The position numbers and the translations under genes were made by a program. DNA of 64,000 bases from Aquirufa beregesia (GTDB lineage: Bacteria > Bacteroidota > Bacteroidia > Cytophagales > Spirosomataceae), in contig NZ_SEWW01000002.1 of assembly GCF_011090385.1 (NCBI RefSeq), forward strand, positions 299,825 through 363,824. Reading direction: 5' to 3'. The notes under the pieces are model-generated. The model did no database searches and was not told where the DNA came from. It saw nothing but the letters and a program-made list of their open reading frames with translations. Every line of letters starts with the position of its first letter. Positions within the stretch are counted from its first letter, which is position 1. Below are positions 26,870 to 36,119 of the stretch, in pieces.

Positions 26870-26877
26870 TATTTTTG
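26870..26877 (+). promoter_or_regulatory. candidate -7 promoter element before the SNF2 gene
   Basis: TATTTTTG matches TAnnTTTG and lies 47 bases before the start codon of the helicase. The expected -33 position reads TCGG, not TTTG. A short stem, ACTCG and CGAGT, lies between it and the gene. Confidence 0.35.
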
Positions 26878-26923
26878 AAGGTTTTACTCTAAGAACTCGT
26901 GCATTCGAGTGCTTTACTAGTAC

Positions 26924-29863
26924 ATGAAGATCTCACCCAGTAAGCCTTTTCAGGTAATGTATTCCTTATTATCCCATGAATGTCTCGGCTATTTGTTCGA
27001 GGTCTTTGTGGTACAGTTAAATGAAAAATCTCAATTAACTTGGGAATATCAGACTTTAACTACGCGAAATTTTCATGAATTTGCTCATGGCTTGGATGAG
27101 CGTGATGAACAAGCGGCGAAGTTAATCGAAGGAATGAAGCCTGCTGCCATTTTTGAGAAGTTCAATACTTCCAAACGTAAAACGATGGAAGAGTTCTTTC
27201 TAAAGACTTTTGATGCAGAAAAGGGCGAAAAGGAAATTCAAGAAGCCGTATTGAGTGTAGTCGAAAAAAAGCGAGGTCAAGTTTTTGAGTTGATTTGTCC
27301 AGATAAGACTTTATTCATCATGGGAAATGATGGAAACCCTATGCGCCAGCATGTTCAGATACAACCTGAGCCAGTAGAGGTGTTATTCCATTTTATGCGA
27401 AATGAGGAAAACACCCATTATTTCCCCACATTGAAATACGCAGGAAACAAATTGGAGTTTCAATACAAAGATGCCATGGTATTGTGTGATGAACCTGCCT
27501 GGATGTTGTTGAATCAAAAACTATATCATTTTAAGCCAGCGCTGGAAGGGAAAAAATTACGGCCATTCTTGAATAAGAAATTTGTGGTAATCCCCAAAAA
27601 TATGGAGGAAGATTACTTCCGTAAGTTTGTGAAAGCCATGGTTGCCAGGTATCCCGTGCATGCCAAAGGCTTTGAGATATTTAATACGGAAAAGAATTGC
27701 CAGTATTTACTTTCTTACGGACCTATTGTCAATAAATTAGAAGAAGAGAAAGTCCCTAGCAAAAAATCAGTTGCCTTAGAAGCCGCAGACCGATGGAATT
27801 TTGTGCTGTCGTTTCAATATGGGAATAATCGTTTCCCATGGGATGGATTAGGTTCCGAAGCGAATGTCTTGTTTGAGAAAAAAGGCGACAGCTACGCTTT
27901 CCAAAAAATCATGCGTTCTTTGACCAAGGAAAAAAGAGCCTATCAACAATTGAAATCTTTGGGCCTGCAAATTGAGGTAGACGGGAAAGCTGTTTTGTCG
28001 CGAGGTGAGGCTGTTCAATGGTTGACTTTAAATAAGGCGGCATTAGATCTGGCGGGATTTAGTGTTCAGTTTAAAGGCGACGGACAAGCTCCGAGGTATT
28101 TCCTAGGGAAACCTGAAATTAAAATCCGAATTGGGGAAAAGCTAGATTGGTTTGATATTCAGGCGATTATTTCATTTGGGGAATTCCAAATACCCTTTTT
28201 GAAGATTCGGCAATTGATCTTACAAAAAAAGAAAGAGTTTCATTTACCAGACGGCTCTATTGCCATCATTCCTGATAATTGGTTTCACGATTACCAAGAT
28301 CTGTTTTATTTTTCAGAGACAAGACCAGGCGAAGATGGGGTTTATTTGAAGCGACAACATTTTCAGTTGGTTCAAGAATGGGAAAATCAGGATTTGGTCA
28401 AAACTGCCCTGCGTAGTAAAACCATGAATGATTTAGCTTTAGAGACCAAAGAATTCCCCGTACCTAAGCAATTTAAGGGAACCTTGAGGCCTTACCAAAT
28501 GGAGGGCTACCGTTGGATGCGGACACGCCAAGCAGCGGGCCTAGGTGCCTGCCTAGCCGACGATATGGGTTTGGGTAAGACAGTACAAACTTTATGTTTA
28601 TTGCAGAGCTTAAAGGAGCAAGGAGAAACCTTACCTAGTTTATTAGTGATGCCCACTTCCTTGTTGTATAACTGGGAAATGGAAGCCAAGAAATTTACTC
28701 CTCAGTTGAGAGTGCTGGTCTATAGCGGCCCTCAAAGAGAAAAATTGCAAGCCCAATTGGGCAAAGTTGACTTAATTCTTTGTTCCTTTGGAATGGTGCG
28801 ATCAGACATTGATTGGTTTGAAAAACAATCTTTCAGTTATGTGATTTTGGATGAATCTCAAGCCATTAAAAACCCCATGGCGAATATCACCAAAGCCGTT
28901 CAAAAGCTTACTGCCAAATACCGATTGGTTATGACAGGTACGCCATTAGAAAATTCTACGATGGACCTTTGGTCGCAAATGAATTTTGTGAATCCAGGCT
29001 TATTGGGTTCTCAGCGTTATTTCAAAGATTTGTTTCAAGTACCTATCGAAAAGAAAGCTGATGCTGAAAAGAAGAAGCGTTTGTATTTTCTGATTAAGCC
29101 CTATTTATTACGTAGAGAAAAACGCCAAGTAGCTGCGGATTTACCTGCTAAAATGGAATCCGTGACCTATTGCGTGATGTCTGAAGAGCAGGAAAGATTG
29201 TACGATAAAACGAAATCCTTTTATCGAGATGTATTGTTGAAACAAATCAAAGATGAAGGATTGCAAAAATCGAGATTCTCTGTTTTACAAGGTTTAACCA
29301 AATTACGTCAATTGGCCAATCATCCATCTTTATGTGAAGAAGGATATGAAGGGGAATCGGGTAAAATGGAAGCAGTGTTAGAAAAATTAGAAACAGTATT
29401 AGAACAACACCATAAAGTGTTGATTTTTAGTCAGTTTGTGCAGCATTTGTCATTGATTAGAAAAGCGCTGGATGAAAGAAACATTGCCTATGCTTACTTG
29501 GATGGAAGTACCTCAGACAGAAAAGGGCAGGTGGAGAGCTTCCAAAAAGCAGATGGTCAGTCGGTATTTTTGATTTCCTTGAAAGCCGGTGGGGTTGGTT
29601 TAAATTTGACGGCGGCTGATTATGTCTTTTTATTGGATCCATGGTGGAATCCAGCAGCGGAGGCTCAAGCAATTGACCGAGCTCACCGAATTGGACAGGT
29701 CAAGACCGTATTTACCTATAAGTTTATTTCTAAACAGACGGTGGAGGAGAAGATTTTAGCTTTGCAACAAAGGAAATTGGATTTAGCCAATGATTTGGTC
29801 ACTTCAGATGAAAGCATATTAAGAAACCTGAGTGAAGACGAGGTATTGGATTTGTTGAGTTAA
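26924..29863 (+). CDS. SNF2-family DEAD/DEAH helicase-like ATPase
   Basis: A 979-residue protein. The C-terminal half is a complete SNF2 motor: Walker A ADDMGLGKTVQT near residue 546, motif II DESQ near 643, MTGTPLEN, and the second lobe with LIFSQFVQHL, SLKAGGVGLNLTAADYV and AQAIDRAHRIGQ. The N-terminal half, residues 1 to about 500, has no domain I recognise; it lacks the zinc SWIM motif common in bacterial relatives. A DNA translocase or RNA polymerase remodeller is likely. Its 3' end faces the dtxR-type gene 18 bases away. Confidence 0.93.
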   Translation: MKISPSKPFQVMYSLLSHECLGYLFEVFVVQLNEKSQLTWEYQTLTTRNFHEFAHGLDERDEQAAKLIEGMKPAAIFEKFNTSKRKTMEEFFLKTFDAEKGEKEIQEAVLSVVEKKRGQVFELICPDKTLFIMGNDGNPMRQHVQIQPEPVEVLFHFMRNEENTHYFPTLKYAGNKLEFQYKDAMVLCDEPAWMLLNQKLYHFKPALEGKKLRPFLNKKFVVIPKNMEEDYFRKFVKAMVARYPVHAKGFEIFNTEKNCQYLLSYGPIVNKLEEEKVPSKKSVALEAADRWNFVLSFQYGNNRFPWDGLGSEANVLFEKKGDSYAFQKIMRSLTKEKRAYQQLKSLGLQIEVDGKAVLSRGEAVQWLTLNKAALDLAGFSVQFKGDGQAPRYFLGKPEIKIRIGEKLDWFDIQAIISFGEFQIPFLKIRQLILQKKKEFHLPDGSIAIIPDNWFHDYQDLFYFSETRPGEDGVYLKRQHFQLVQEWENQDLVKTALRSKTMNDLALETKEFPVPKQFKGTLRPYQMEGYRWMRTRQAAGLGACLADDMGLGKTVQTLCLLQSLKEQGETLPSLLVMPTSLLYNWEMEAKKFTPQLRVLVYSGPQREKLQAQLGKVDLILCSFGMVRSDIDWFEKQSFSYVILDESQAIKNPMANITKAVQKLTAKYRLVMTGTPLENSTMDLWSQMNFVNPGLLGSQRYFKDLFQVPIEKKADAEKKKRLYFLIKPYLLRREKRQVAADLPAKMESVTYCVMSEEQERLYDKTKSFYRDVLLKQIKDEGLQKSRFSVLQGLTKLRQLANHPSLCEEGYEGESGKMEAVLEKLETVLEQHHKVLIFSQFVQHLSLIRKALDERNIAYAYLDGSTSDRKGQVESFQKADGQSVFLISLKAGGVGLNLTAADYVFLLDPWWNPAAEAQAIDRAHRIGQVKTVFTYKFISKQTVEEKILALQQRKLDLANDLVTSDESILRNLSEDEVLDLLS

Positions 29864-29880
29864 GCTTTTCGCCAACTCAA
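29855..29880. other. inverted repeat between convergent SNF2 and DtxR-type genes
   Basis: TTGAGTT (29855-29861) and AACTCAA (29874-29880) pair perfectly with a 12-nt loop and include the SNF2 stop codon. No T-run follows, so it would be a weak or factor-dependent terminator at best. Confidence 0.35.
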
Positions 29881-29881
29881 A

Positions 29882-30544
29882 CTAGCCTAATTTTATCAAA
29901 ATATTTTTAGCCACTTCATGGCTAATGAATATAGATTCCGAGTCATTGATGGACACGGAAATGGAACGATCAAATGGGTTGATTTCTTTCACCATGAGTT
30001 TTGCTCCCAAGCTTAAATTTAGTCGAGTTAGCAATTGAAGAAAAACGGCGGAATCCTTGGCGACCCCCATCAATACACAAGCTTTGTTTTCCTTTAAATC
30101 CGATAGATGCACGTAGCTTAGTTCTGGAAGTATCCCTTCTTTATTGGGAATAGGGTCACCGTGAGGATCTATTTTGGGAAAATTCAGAAACTCATCTAAT
30201 TTATTGATGAGTGCTTCCGATTCAATATGTTCCAATTGTTCCGCAATTTCATGGACTTCATCCCAATTGAAACCCATTTTATCTACTAAAAAAACTTCCC
30301 ACAAGCGATGTTTTCTAACCACAGACAAGGCTATTTTTTCACCTTCTTCTGTCAGTCGTACCCCTTGGTATTTTTGATAATTAACCCAGCCTTTTTCTGC
30401 TAATTTTCGAAGCATATCCGTGACAGAGGCGGCTTTCGTTTGAGTTAATTCGGCTACAGCATTGGTAGAAATATCCTCTAAAGTTGATTCGGATAAGCGA
30501 TATATAATTTTTAAATAATTTTCCTCCGCAAATGATGTTGCCAT
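29882..30544 (-). CDS. DtxR/MntR-family metal-dependent repressor
   Basis: A 220-residue protein. The N-terminal winged helix (AVAELTQTKAASVTDMLRKL and GWVNYQKYQGVRLTEEGEKI) is followed by the metal-binding dimerisation domain (RKHRLWEVFLVDKMGFNWDE and AEQLEHIESEALINKLDEFL) and a C-terminal FeoA/SH3-like domain (about 150-220). The His and Glu ligands fit DtxR/MntR. It is divergent from the Nramp gene mntH and separated from it by a large palindrome, so it is most probably the manganese (or iron) sensor that represses mntH. Confidence 0.92.
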   Translation of the reverse strand: MATSFAEENYLKIIYRLSESTLEDISTNAVAELTQTKAASVTDMLRKLAEKGWVNYQKYQGVRLTEEGEKIALSVVRKHRLWEVFLVDKMGFNWDEVHEIAEQLEHIESEALINKLDEFLNFPKIDPHGDPIPNKEGILPELSYVHLSDLKENKACVLMGVAKDSAVFLQLLTRLNLSLGAKLMVKEINPFDRSISVSINDSESIFISHEVAKNILIKLG

Positions 30545-30588
30545 TTTCTTTAGTTAAGCTAGTATAAAAGTAAGAAAAATGGAACACA

Positions 30589-30624
30589 AAATAAATTTTT
30601 TAGTCTCGGCTAAAAAATTTATTT
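30589..30624. promoter_or_regulatory. 15-bp-arm palindromic operator between the DtxR-type gene and mntH
   Basis: AAATAAATTTTTTAG (30589-30603), centre TCTCGG, and CTAAAAAATTTATTT (30610-30624) make a perfect 15-bp inverted repeat. The right arm overlaps the -33 TTTG of the mntH promoter, an ideal place to block RNA polymerase. The partner regulator is encoded next to it. That the DtxR-family protein binds here is inference, but strong from context. Confidence 0.75.
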
Positions 30625-30652
30625 GCTTAATCGCAATTCTTATCTATATTTG
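30622..30652 (+). promoter_or_regulatory. mntH promoter (Bacteroidota consensus)
   Basis: TTTG at 30622-30625 and TATATTTG at 30645-30652 are exactly 19 bases apart, a perfect match to the Bacteroidota promoter TTTG-N19-TAnnTTTG. The mntH start codon is 22 bases after the -7 element, giving a very short leader. Confidence 0.8.
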
Positions 30653-30674
30653 TTCGCAATAAAACCATGTATCC

Positions 30675-31997
30675 ATGTCAAATGCTTGGCGATCAGAAGG
30701 TAAGACTCATTCTTTAAGTGAGGTGTACGGAAGTATCCCCATTCATTCAGGGCCGGGTTTCTGGAAAAATCTACGCGCATTCATTGGTCCGGGATTTATG
30801 GTGGCGGTGGGGTACATGGATCCAGGAAACTGGGCTACTGATTTAGCGGGAGGTTCACAATTCGGTTATACTTTATTGTCGGTTATATTTATTTCTAGTC
30901 TTTTTGCTATTGTATTACAGCATTTAGCTTTAAAATTGGGGGTTTCTACTGGCCGTGATTTAGCTCAGGCTTGTGGGGAAGCATTTTCAAAACCAGTAGC
31001 CATCTTTCTTTGGATACTCTGTGAATTAGCTATTGTGGCTTGTGATTTAGCTGAAGTAATTGGTTCAGCTCTTGCGTTGAATCTGCTTTTTGACATTCCA
31101 ATTCTGTACGGTATTCTGATTACCATATTGGATGTGTTCTTAATTTTATACTTCCAACATCGTGGCTTCAGGGTGCTGGAGTCCATTGTTATGTCTTTAT
31201 TGGCAGTAATTTCCCTTTGTTTTGGCTATGAACTATTGTTGTCTCAACCTGATATTTCTAGTGTGATGAAAGGGCTTGTTCCACAAGCATCTATTTTCCA
31301 AGATTCTAGTCAATTGTACGTAGCCATTGGTATTTTGGGTGCTACGGTCATGCCTCATAATCTGTATTTACATTCGAGTATCGTTCAAACAAGGGCATTT
31401 GCTCATACGGAATCAGACAAAACCAAAGCGATCAAGTTTGCTACGATTGATTCAACGCTTTCTTTAGGACTAGCCTTTTTTATCAATGCTGGTATTTTGA
31501 TTTTAGCTGCTTCAGCTTTTCATATCAATGGAATGCCTCACGTGGCTGATATACGTGATGCCTATCAATTGCTTGATCCCGTTTTGGGAAGCCAATGGGC
31601 CTCCGCCTTATTTGCTATCGCTTTATTGGCTTCGGGTCAAAACGCCACACTTACTGGTACATTAGCCGGTCAAATCGTCATGGAAGGTTTTATGGATTTA
31701 AAATTAGCACCCTGGTTACGCCGTTTAATTACTCGAATGTTGGCTATTTTACCTGCATTTTTTATTACCTGGATTTGGGGAGATAGTAAAGTAGGTGAAT
31801 TATTGGTCTTTTCACAAGTAGTGCTTTCCATGCAATTGAGCTTTGCGGTAATCCCTTTAGTCTGGTTTACTAGCGATAAAGCCAAGATGGGTAAATTTGT
31901 GAATCCGGCTTGGCTGACCACACTTTCTTGGTTGATTAGTGCGGTGATTTTATGCCTGAATGCCTATTTATTATTGCAGATTTTTGGGTTGGCTTAA
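30675..31997 (+). CDS. mntH: Nramp-family divalent metal (Mn2+) transporter
   Basis: A 440-residue protein with about 11 membrane helices. The transport motifs are GYMDPGNWATDLAGG in helix 1 and VMPHNLYLHSSIVQ in helix 6. It imports Mn2+ or Fe2+ with protons. The gene is driven by a consensus promoter, and a large palindrome lies across its -33 box; a divergent DtxR-type gene is the obvious controller. The last 27 bases overlap the 3' end of ribD on the other strand. Confidence 0.95.
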   Translation: MSNAWRSEGKTHSLSEVYGSIPIHSGPGFWKNLRAFIGPGFMVAVGYMDPGNWATDLAGGSQFGYTLLSVIFISSLFAIVLQHLALKLGVSTGRDLAQACGEAFSKPVAIFLWILCELAIVACDLAEVIGSALALNLLFDIPILYGILITILDVFLILYFQHRGFRVLESIVMSLLAVISLCFGYELLLSQPDISSVMKGLVPQASIFQDSSQLYVAIGILGATVMPHNLYLHSSIVQTRAFAHTESDKTKAIKFATIDSTLSLGLAFFINAGILILAASAFHINGMPHVADIRDAYQLLDPVLGSQWASALFAIALLASGQNATLTGTLAGQIVMEGFMDLKLAPWLRRLITRMLAILPAFFITWIWGDSKVGELLVFSQVVLSMQLSFAVIPLVWFTSDKAKMGKFVNPAWLTTLSWLISAVILCLNAYLLLQIFGLA

Positions 31998-33017
31998 ATC
32001 AGCCTGATACCAAACATTATCTTCACCTACCTGCACTTCTTTTTTCCAGTTAAGGGAATGTTTTGGTTCAGCTATTCCTTTTCCAAGTAAGGTACTTTTC
32101 TCTTGTTTCCAAACTTCATCCACCAATTTAGATTGTAGAAATGCCTCTAAGGTTTTAGCCCCACCTTCTACTAGGATGGAAATTAAGCCTTTTTCGTAAG
32201 CTAATTGTAGGATATCTTCGATGCGGAAATTTTCACCTATGGCCAGCCATTGGCAGGCGCCATTTTCAGCTACGCCATTTTTAGTGATGATCCATGTGGT
32301 TTGACCATCCTGTAGTACCTGACTGCTTTTGGGGATACGGTGATGAGGATCTAAAACGATCCGAATGGGATTATTTCCTGGCCATAATCGGACATTTAAG
32401 CGGGGATTGTCTTGGATAATGGTATTGGCTCCTACCAATATCCCTTGGTGTTGTGTCCGCATTTGATGGACCAAAGCCTGACTGGTTGGATTGGAAAATG
32501 TAACAGGTTTACCGTCTTCTTGGGAAATAAAACCGTCTTGAGAAGCGGCCCATTTTAAGGTGATGTAAGGACGTTTCTTCGTGTGAAAAGTAAAAAATTG
32601 ACGGTTGATTTCGGCACCTTTATTTTCTAAAATTCCCTGACTTACCTGAATTCCTGCTGCTTTTAATTTCTCTATTCCCTTGCCAGCTACGAGTGGATTA
32701 GGATCTAAGTTGCAAATGATGACTTCCTTGACTTTTGATTTAATCAATAAATCCGCACAAGGAGGAGTTTTTCCTACATGAGAGCAAGGTTCTAAGCTTA
32801 CATAAACGGAGGAACCTATGCTTTCTTCTGGATTAGCTAAGGAGTTGATTGCCATCACTTCCGCATGTGCTTGGCCATAAGCTTGGTGCCACCCTTCACC
32901 GATGATTTGATCATTTTTTATAATGACACAACCTACTAAGGGATTAGGAGCAACACGTCCTGATCCCAGAAGGGATAAATCCAGGGCACGTTGCATCCAA
33001 ATCTCTTCTTTATTCAT
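31971..33017 (-). CDS. ribD: bifunctional riboflavin biosynthesis deaminase/reductase
   Basis: Two domains in 348 residues. The deaminase, about 1-145, has the zinc motifs HAEVMAI and PCSHVGKTPPCADLL. The reductase, about 150-348, has YITLKWAASQDGFI and LVEGGAKTLEAFL. It converts the early pyrimidine intermediate to the ribitylamino uracil. The start overlaps the 3' end of the RND permease gene by 8 bases, so it is probably last in that transcript. It also overlaps mntH by 27 bases at their convergent 3' ends. Confidence 0.96.
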   Translation of the reverse strand: MNKEEIWMQRALDLSLLGSGRVAPNPLVGCVIIKNDQIIGEGWHQAYGQAHAEVMAINSLANPEESIGSSVYVSLEPCSHVGKTPPCADLLIKSKVKEVIICNLDPNPLVAGKGIEKLKAAGIQVSQGILENKGAEINRQFFTFHTKKRPYITLKWAASQDGFISQEDGKPVTFSNPTSQALVHQMRTQHQGILVGANTIIQDNPRLNVRLWPGNNPIRIVLDPHHRIPKSSQVLQDGQTTWIITKNGVAENGACQWLAIGENFRIEDILQLAYEKGLISILVEGGAKTLEAFLQSKLVDEVWKQEKSTLLGKGIAEPKHSLNWKKEVQVGEDNVWYQADLSQPKNLQ

Positions 33018-36000
33018 GGCCTACCAAAGAAGGACTTTCTTCTTTTTCTCCTTGGTGCTTCAGGTTACTAGACATGTAGCTGTAAATAGCTGGAATAATG
33101 TACAAGGTTAAGGTAGTAGAAAATAACATACCGCCAACTACCGCAATACCCATAGACACACGACTTTGAGAACCAGAACCTAAGGCAAGTGCAATCGGTA
33201 AAATACCCAAAATGGTACAAAGTGAAGTCATTAAGATAGGACGGAATCGAGCTGTAGCGGCTTCTTGTACCGCTAACATTTTATTGGATCCTGCTTCTTT
33301 TCGTTGGTTGGCAAATTCCACAATCAAAATACCATTTTTCGTTACTAAACCGATGAGCACGATGATACCAATTTGAGAGAAGATATTCAAGGTTTGACTG
33401 AAATCCCACAAGGTTAATAAGGCACCAGCTACCGCTAGAGGCACAGTGAATAGGATAATTAATGGATCTATAAAGCTTTCAAACTGGGCAGAAAGGATTA
33501 AGTAAATCAATAAAATAGCTAAAGCAAAAGCAAATAATAAGGAAGAACTAGATTCTTTAAATTCCTTACTTTGTCCATCGTAAGCTGTAGAGAAGGAAAC
33601 ATCTAGCGTTTCTTTAGCAATTTTGTCCATCTCAGTCAAGGCTTCACCCAATGTAACTCCCTTGGCCATTTGAGCTTGTACCGTGGCCGCTACATATCGG
33701 TTATATCGGTAAAGCTGCGGAGGCGTACTTTGTTCCGTAATTTTTACCAAGTTGTCTAATTGGATTAAATCACCTCGGTTATTTTTTACGTACAGAGATT
33801 TCAAATCACTTACGTCATTTCGCATGGGTCTATCGATTTGACCAATTACCTGATACTGCTTTCCATCCATGATAAAATATCCGAATCTACGACCTGATAG
33901 ACCTAGTTGGAGGGTTTGTGCAATGTCTTGGATGGCAATACCTAAATTTTGAGCTTTGGCACGATCAATTTCAATGCGTAATTCAGGCTTAGTGAATTTC
34001 AAATTGACATCGGAAGTTTCGAATTTAGGATTATCACGCACTTTAGCTAAGAACAGAGGCATGACTTTTTTCAAACTTTCAAAGTTTGGTGCTTGAACCA
34101 CAAAGGCAATCGGCATACCTCCACCACCACGACCCGTAGAAAGAGTAGGATCTTGAATTAAGTTCGATCTCGCTCCTGTAAACTTTTTGATCTTAGGAGA
34201 TAGTTCATCTGCAATTTCCTGTTGGGTTCTCCTCTTTTCTGGATCACCTAATAAAATACGGAAACTACCCGTATTGGCGGCACCGTTTCCAAAAGGGGGG
34301 GAAGTAATGGCATAAATGGCATAGCGTTCTTTCGCAGGAATAGCTTCCATCAAAAACTTGGCCATTTTATCGGTATAATTCAACATATAATCAAAAGTGG
34401 CTCCTTCTGGCGCAGTAGAACTAATCCGTAAGGCACCACGATCTTCTAATGGAGCTAATTCAGATGGGATAGCATCGTATTTAAATAGAGTATAAATGAT
34501 GCCAATCAAAGAGACCATAATAACCCAAGCCATCCAACGGATTTTCAAGAATGATTCCAATGAACCCTGATACGCTGCAGTTAACCAAATAAAGAAGGGT
34601 TCAGTAACTCGGTAAAACCACGGTTTATGGTGTCCTCCTTTCAATAATTTGGAACTTAGCATGGGAGTTAATGTCAGGGAAACAAAAGCCGAAATGATAA
34701 CAGATCCCGCTACCACAATACCAAATTCACGGAATAAACGACCAGTAATACCTTGTAAGAAAATAACAGGAAGGAATACCGCAGCTAACGTGATGGTAGT
34801 GGAGATAACGGCGAAATAAATCTCCTTAGAACCTTCTAAGGCAGCTTTCCATGGAGTCATGCCATCTTCAATTTTGGAATAAATGTTTTCCAAAACCACA
34901 ATGGCATCATCCACTACAAGTCCAATCGAAAGTACAATACCCAATAACGTCAGGACATTGACCGAGAAGCCGACCAGGTACATGAAGAAAAATACGCCAA
35001 TTAAGCTGACAGGGATAGCTGTTAATGGAATCAGTGTCGATCTCCAGTCGCGCAAGAATAAAAAGATAATGATGGTTACCAATAGAATAGCCGTAAGAAT
35101 GGTTTCTTCTACCTCTACCAAGGATTTACGCACATATTTAGTATTATCAAATCCTTCTTTTAACTCTACGTCAGCAGGTAAAGTCTGACGAATTTGAGGG
35201 AGTTTTCTATTGATGGCATCCACGATTTCGATTTGATTGGATCCTGGTTGAGGAATAACCGCAATAGAAATCATCGGAGTCATGTCGCGCTTAAAGAACG
35301 TCTTGTCGTTTTCAGGGGATAATTCAGCAAATCCCACATCGGAAAACTTCACTGAGCGCCCATCTTGTTCCTTGATGATTAGGTTATTAAAGTCTTCCAC
35401 AGTAGTCATTCTACCTTGTGTACGAACCGTTAATTCCGTATTTGCACCCTCAATACTACCTGATGGCAACTCAATATTTTGCTTACTCAAAGCCGAAACG
35501 ATATCTGGGGCAGTCAAACGGAATGAGGCCAAACGCTCAGGGTCAATGTGCATACGCATGGCATATTTCTTCTCCCCCCACATTTGTACGGAACTTACTC
35601 CTGGAATAGTTTGGAATTTTTCCTTCACATTTCTGGTGGCTAATTCATTCAACTCCAATAGACCACGTGTTTTGGAGAAGATATTGATATTGTAGATTGG
35701 GCTGGCATCCGCATCGGCCTTCGCTACTACAGGGGGATCCACATCTTTTGGTAATAAAGCCATGGCTCTAGAAACGCGGTCACGCACGTCATTGGCGGCA
35801 TCTTCGATATTGACAGCTAAATCAAATTCCACCGTGATGCTGGAACGACCATCTCGACTGGAACTTGCCAAGGTTCTTACCCCAGCAATACCATTGATGG
35901 ATTCTTCCAAGGGCTCGGTAATTTGAGATTCAATAATGTCCGCATTGGCTCCTGTGTAGGAGGTTTGAACCGTTACAACAGGAGGGTCCACGGAAGGAAA

Positions 36001-36111
36001 CTCTCGAACACCCAAATAGGTATATCCAATAATACCAAACACGATAATGGTGATGGACATAACGATGGATAATACGGGTCGGTTAATACTGATTTCAGAT
36101 AGAGAGGCCAT
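33010..36111 (-). CDS. RND-family efflux transporter permease (AcrB/MdtB-like)
   Basis: A 1033-residue inner-membrane pump with the standard twelve-helix layout: helix 1 at 10-30 (RPVLSIVMSITIIVFGIIGY), two large periplasmic loops, and the transmembrane block around 340-480 containing LGIVLSIGLVVDDAIVVLEN with the paired Asp residues of the proton relay. It exports drugs, dyes or lipophilic compounds together with the adaptor at 37175. A glycosyltransferase gene lies between the two, and no outer-membrane TolC-type gene is adjacent. Confidence 0.94.
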   Translation of the reverse strand: MASLSEISINRPVLSIVMSITIIVFGIIGYTYLGVREFPSVDPPVVTVQTSYTGANADIIESQITEPLEESINGIAGVRTLASSSRDGRSSITVEFDLAVNIEDAANDVRDRVSRAMALLPKDVDPPVVAKADADASPIYNINIFSKTRGLLELNELATRNVKEKFQTIPGVSSVQMWGEKKYAMRMHIDPERLASFRLTAPDIVSALSKQNIELPSGSIEGANTELTVRTQGRMTTVEDFNNLIIKEQDGRSVKFSDVGFAELSPENDKTFFKRDMTPMISIAVIPQPGSNQIEIVDAINRKLPQIRQTLPADVELKEGFDNTKYVRKSLVEVEETILTAILLVTIIIFLFLRDWRSTLIPLTAIPVSLIGVFFFMYLVGFSVNVLTLLGIVLSIGLVVDDAIVVLENIYSKIEDGMTPWKAALEGSKEIYFAVISTTITLAAVFLPVIFLQGITGRLFREFGIVVAGSVIISAFVSLTLTPMLSSKLLKGGHHKPWFYRVTEPFFIWLTAAYQGSLESFLKIRWMAWVIMVSLIGIIYTLFKYDAIPSELAPLEDRGALRISSTAPEGATFDYMLNYTDKMAKFLMEAIPAKERYAIYAITSPPFGNGAANTGSFRILLGDPEKRRTQQEIADELSPKIKKFTGARSNLIQDPTLSTGRGGGGMPIAFVVQAPNFESLKKVMPLFLAKVRDNPKFETSDVNLKFTKPELRIEIDRAKAQNLGIAIQDIAQTLQLGLSGRRFGYFIMDGKQYQVIGQIDRPMRNDVSDLKSLYVKNNRGDLIQLDNLVKITEQSTPPQLYRYNRYVAATVQAQMAKGVTLGEALTEMDKIAKETLDVSFSTAYDGQSKEFKESSSSLLFAFALAILLIYLILSAQFESFIDPLIILFTVPLAVAGALLTLWDFSQTLNIFSQIGIIVLIGLVTKNGILIVEFANQRKEAGSNKMLAVQEAATARFRPILMTSLCTILGILPIALALGSGSQSRVSMGIAVVGGMLFSTTLTLYIIPAIYSYMSSNLKHQGEKEESPSLVGHE

Positions 36112-36119
36112 AATGAGTA

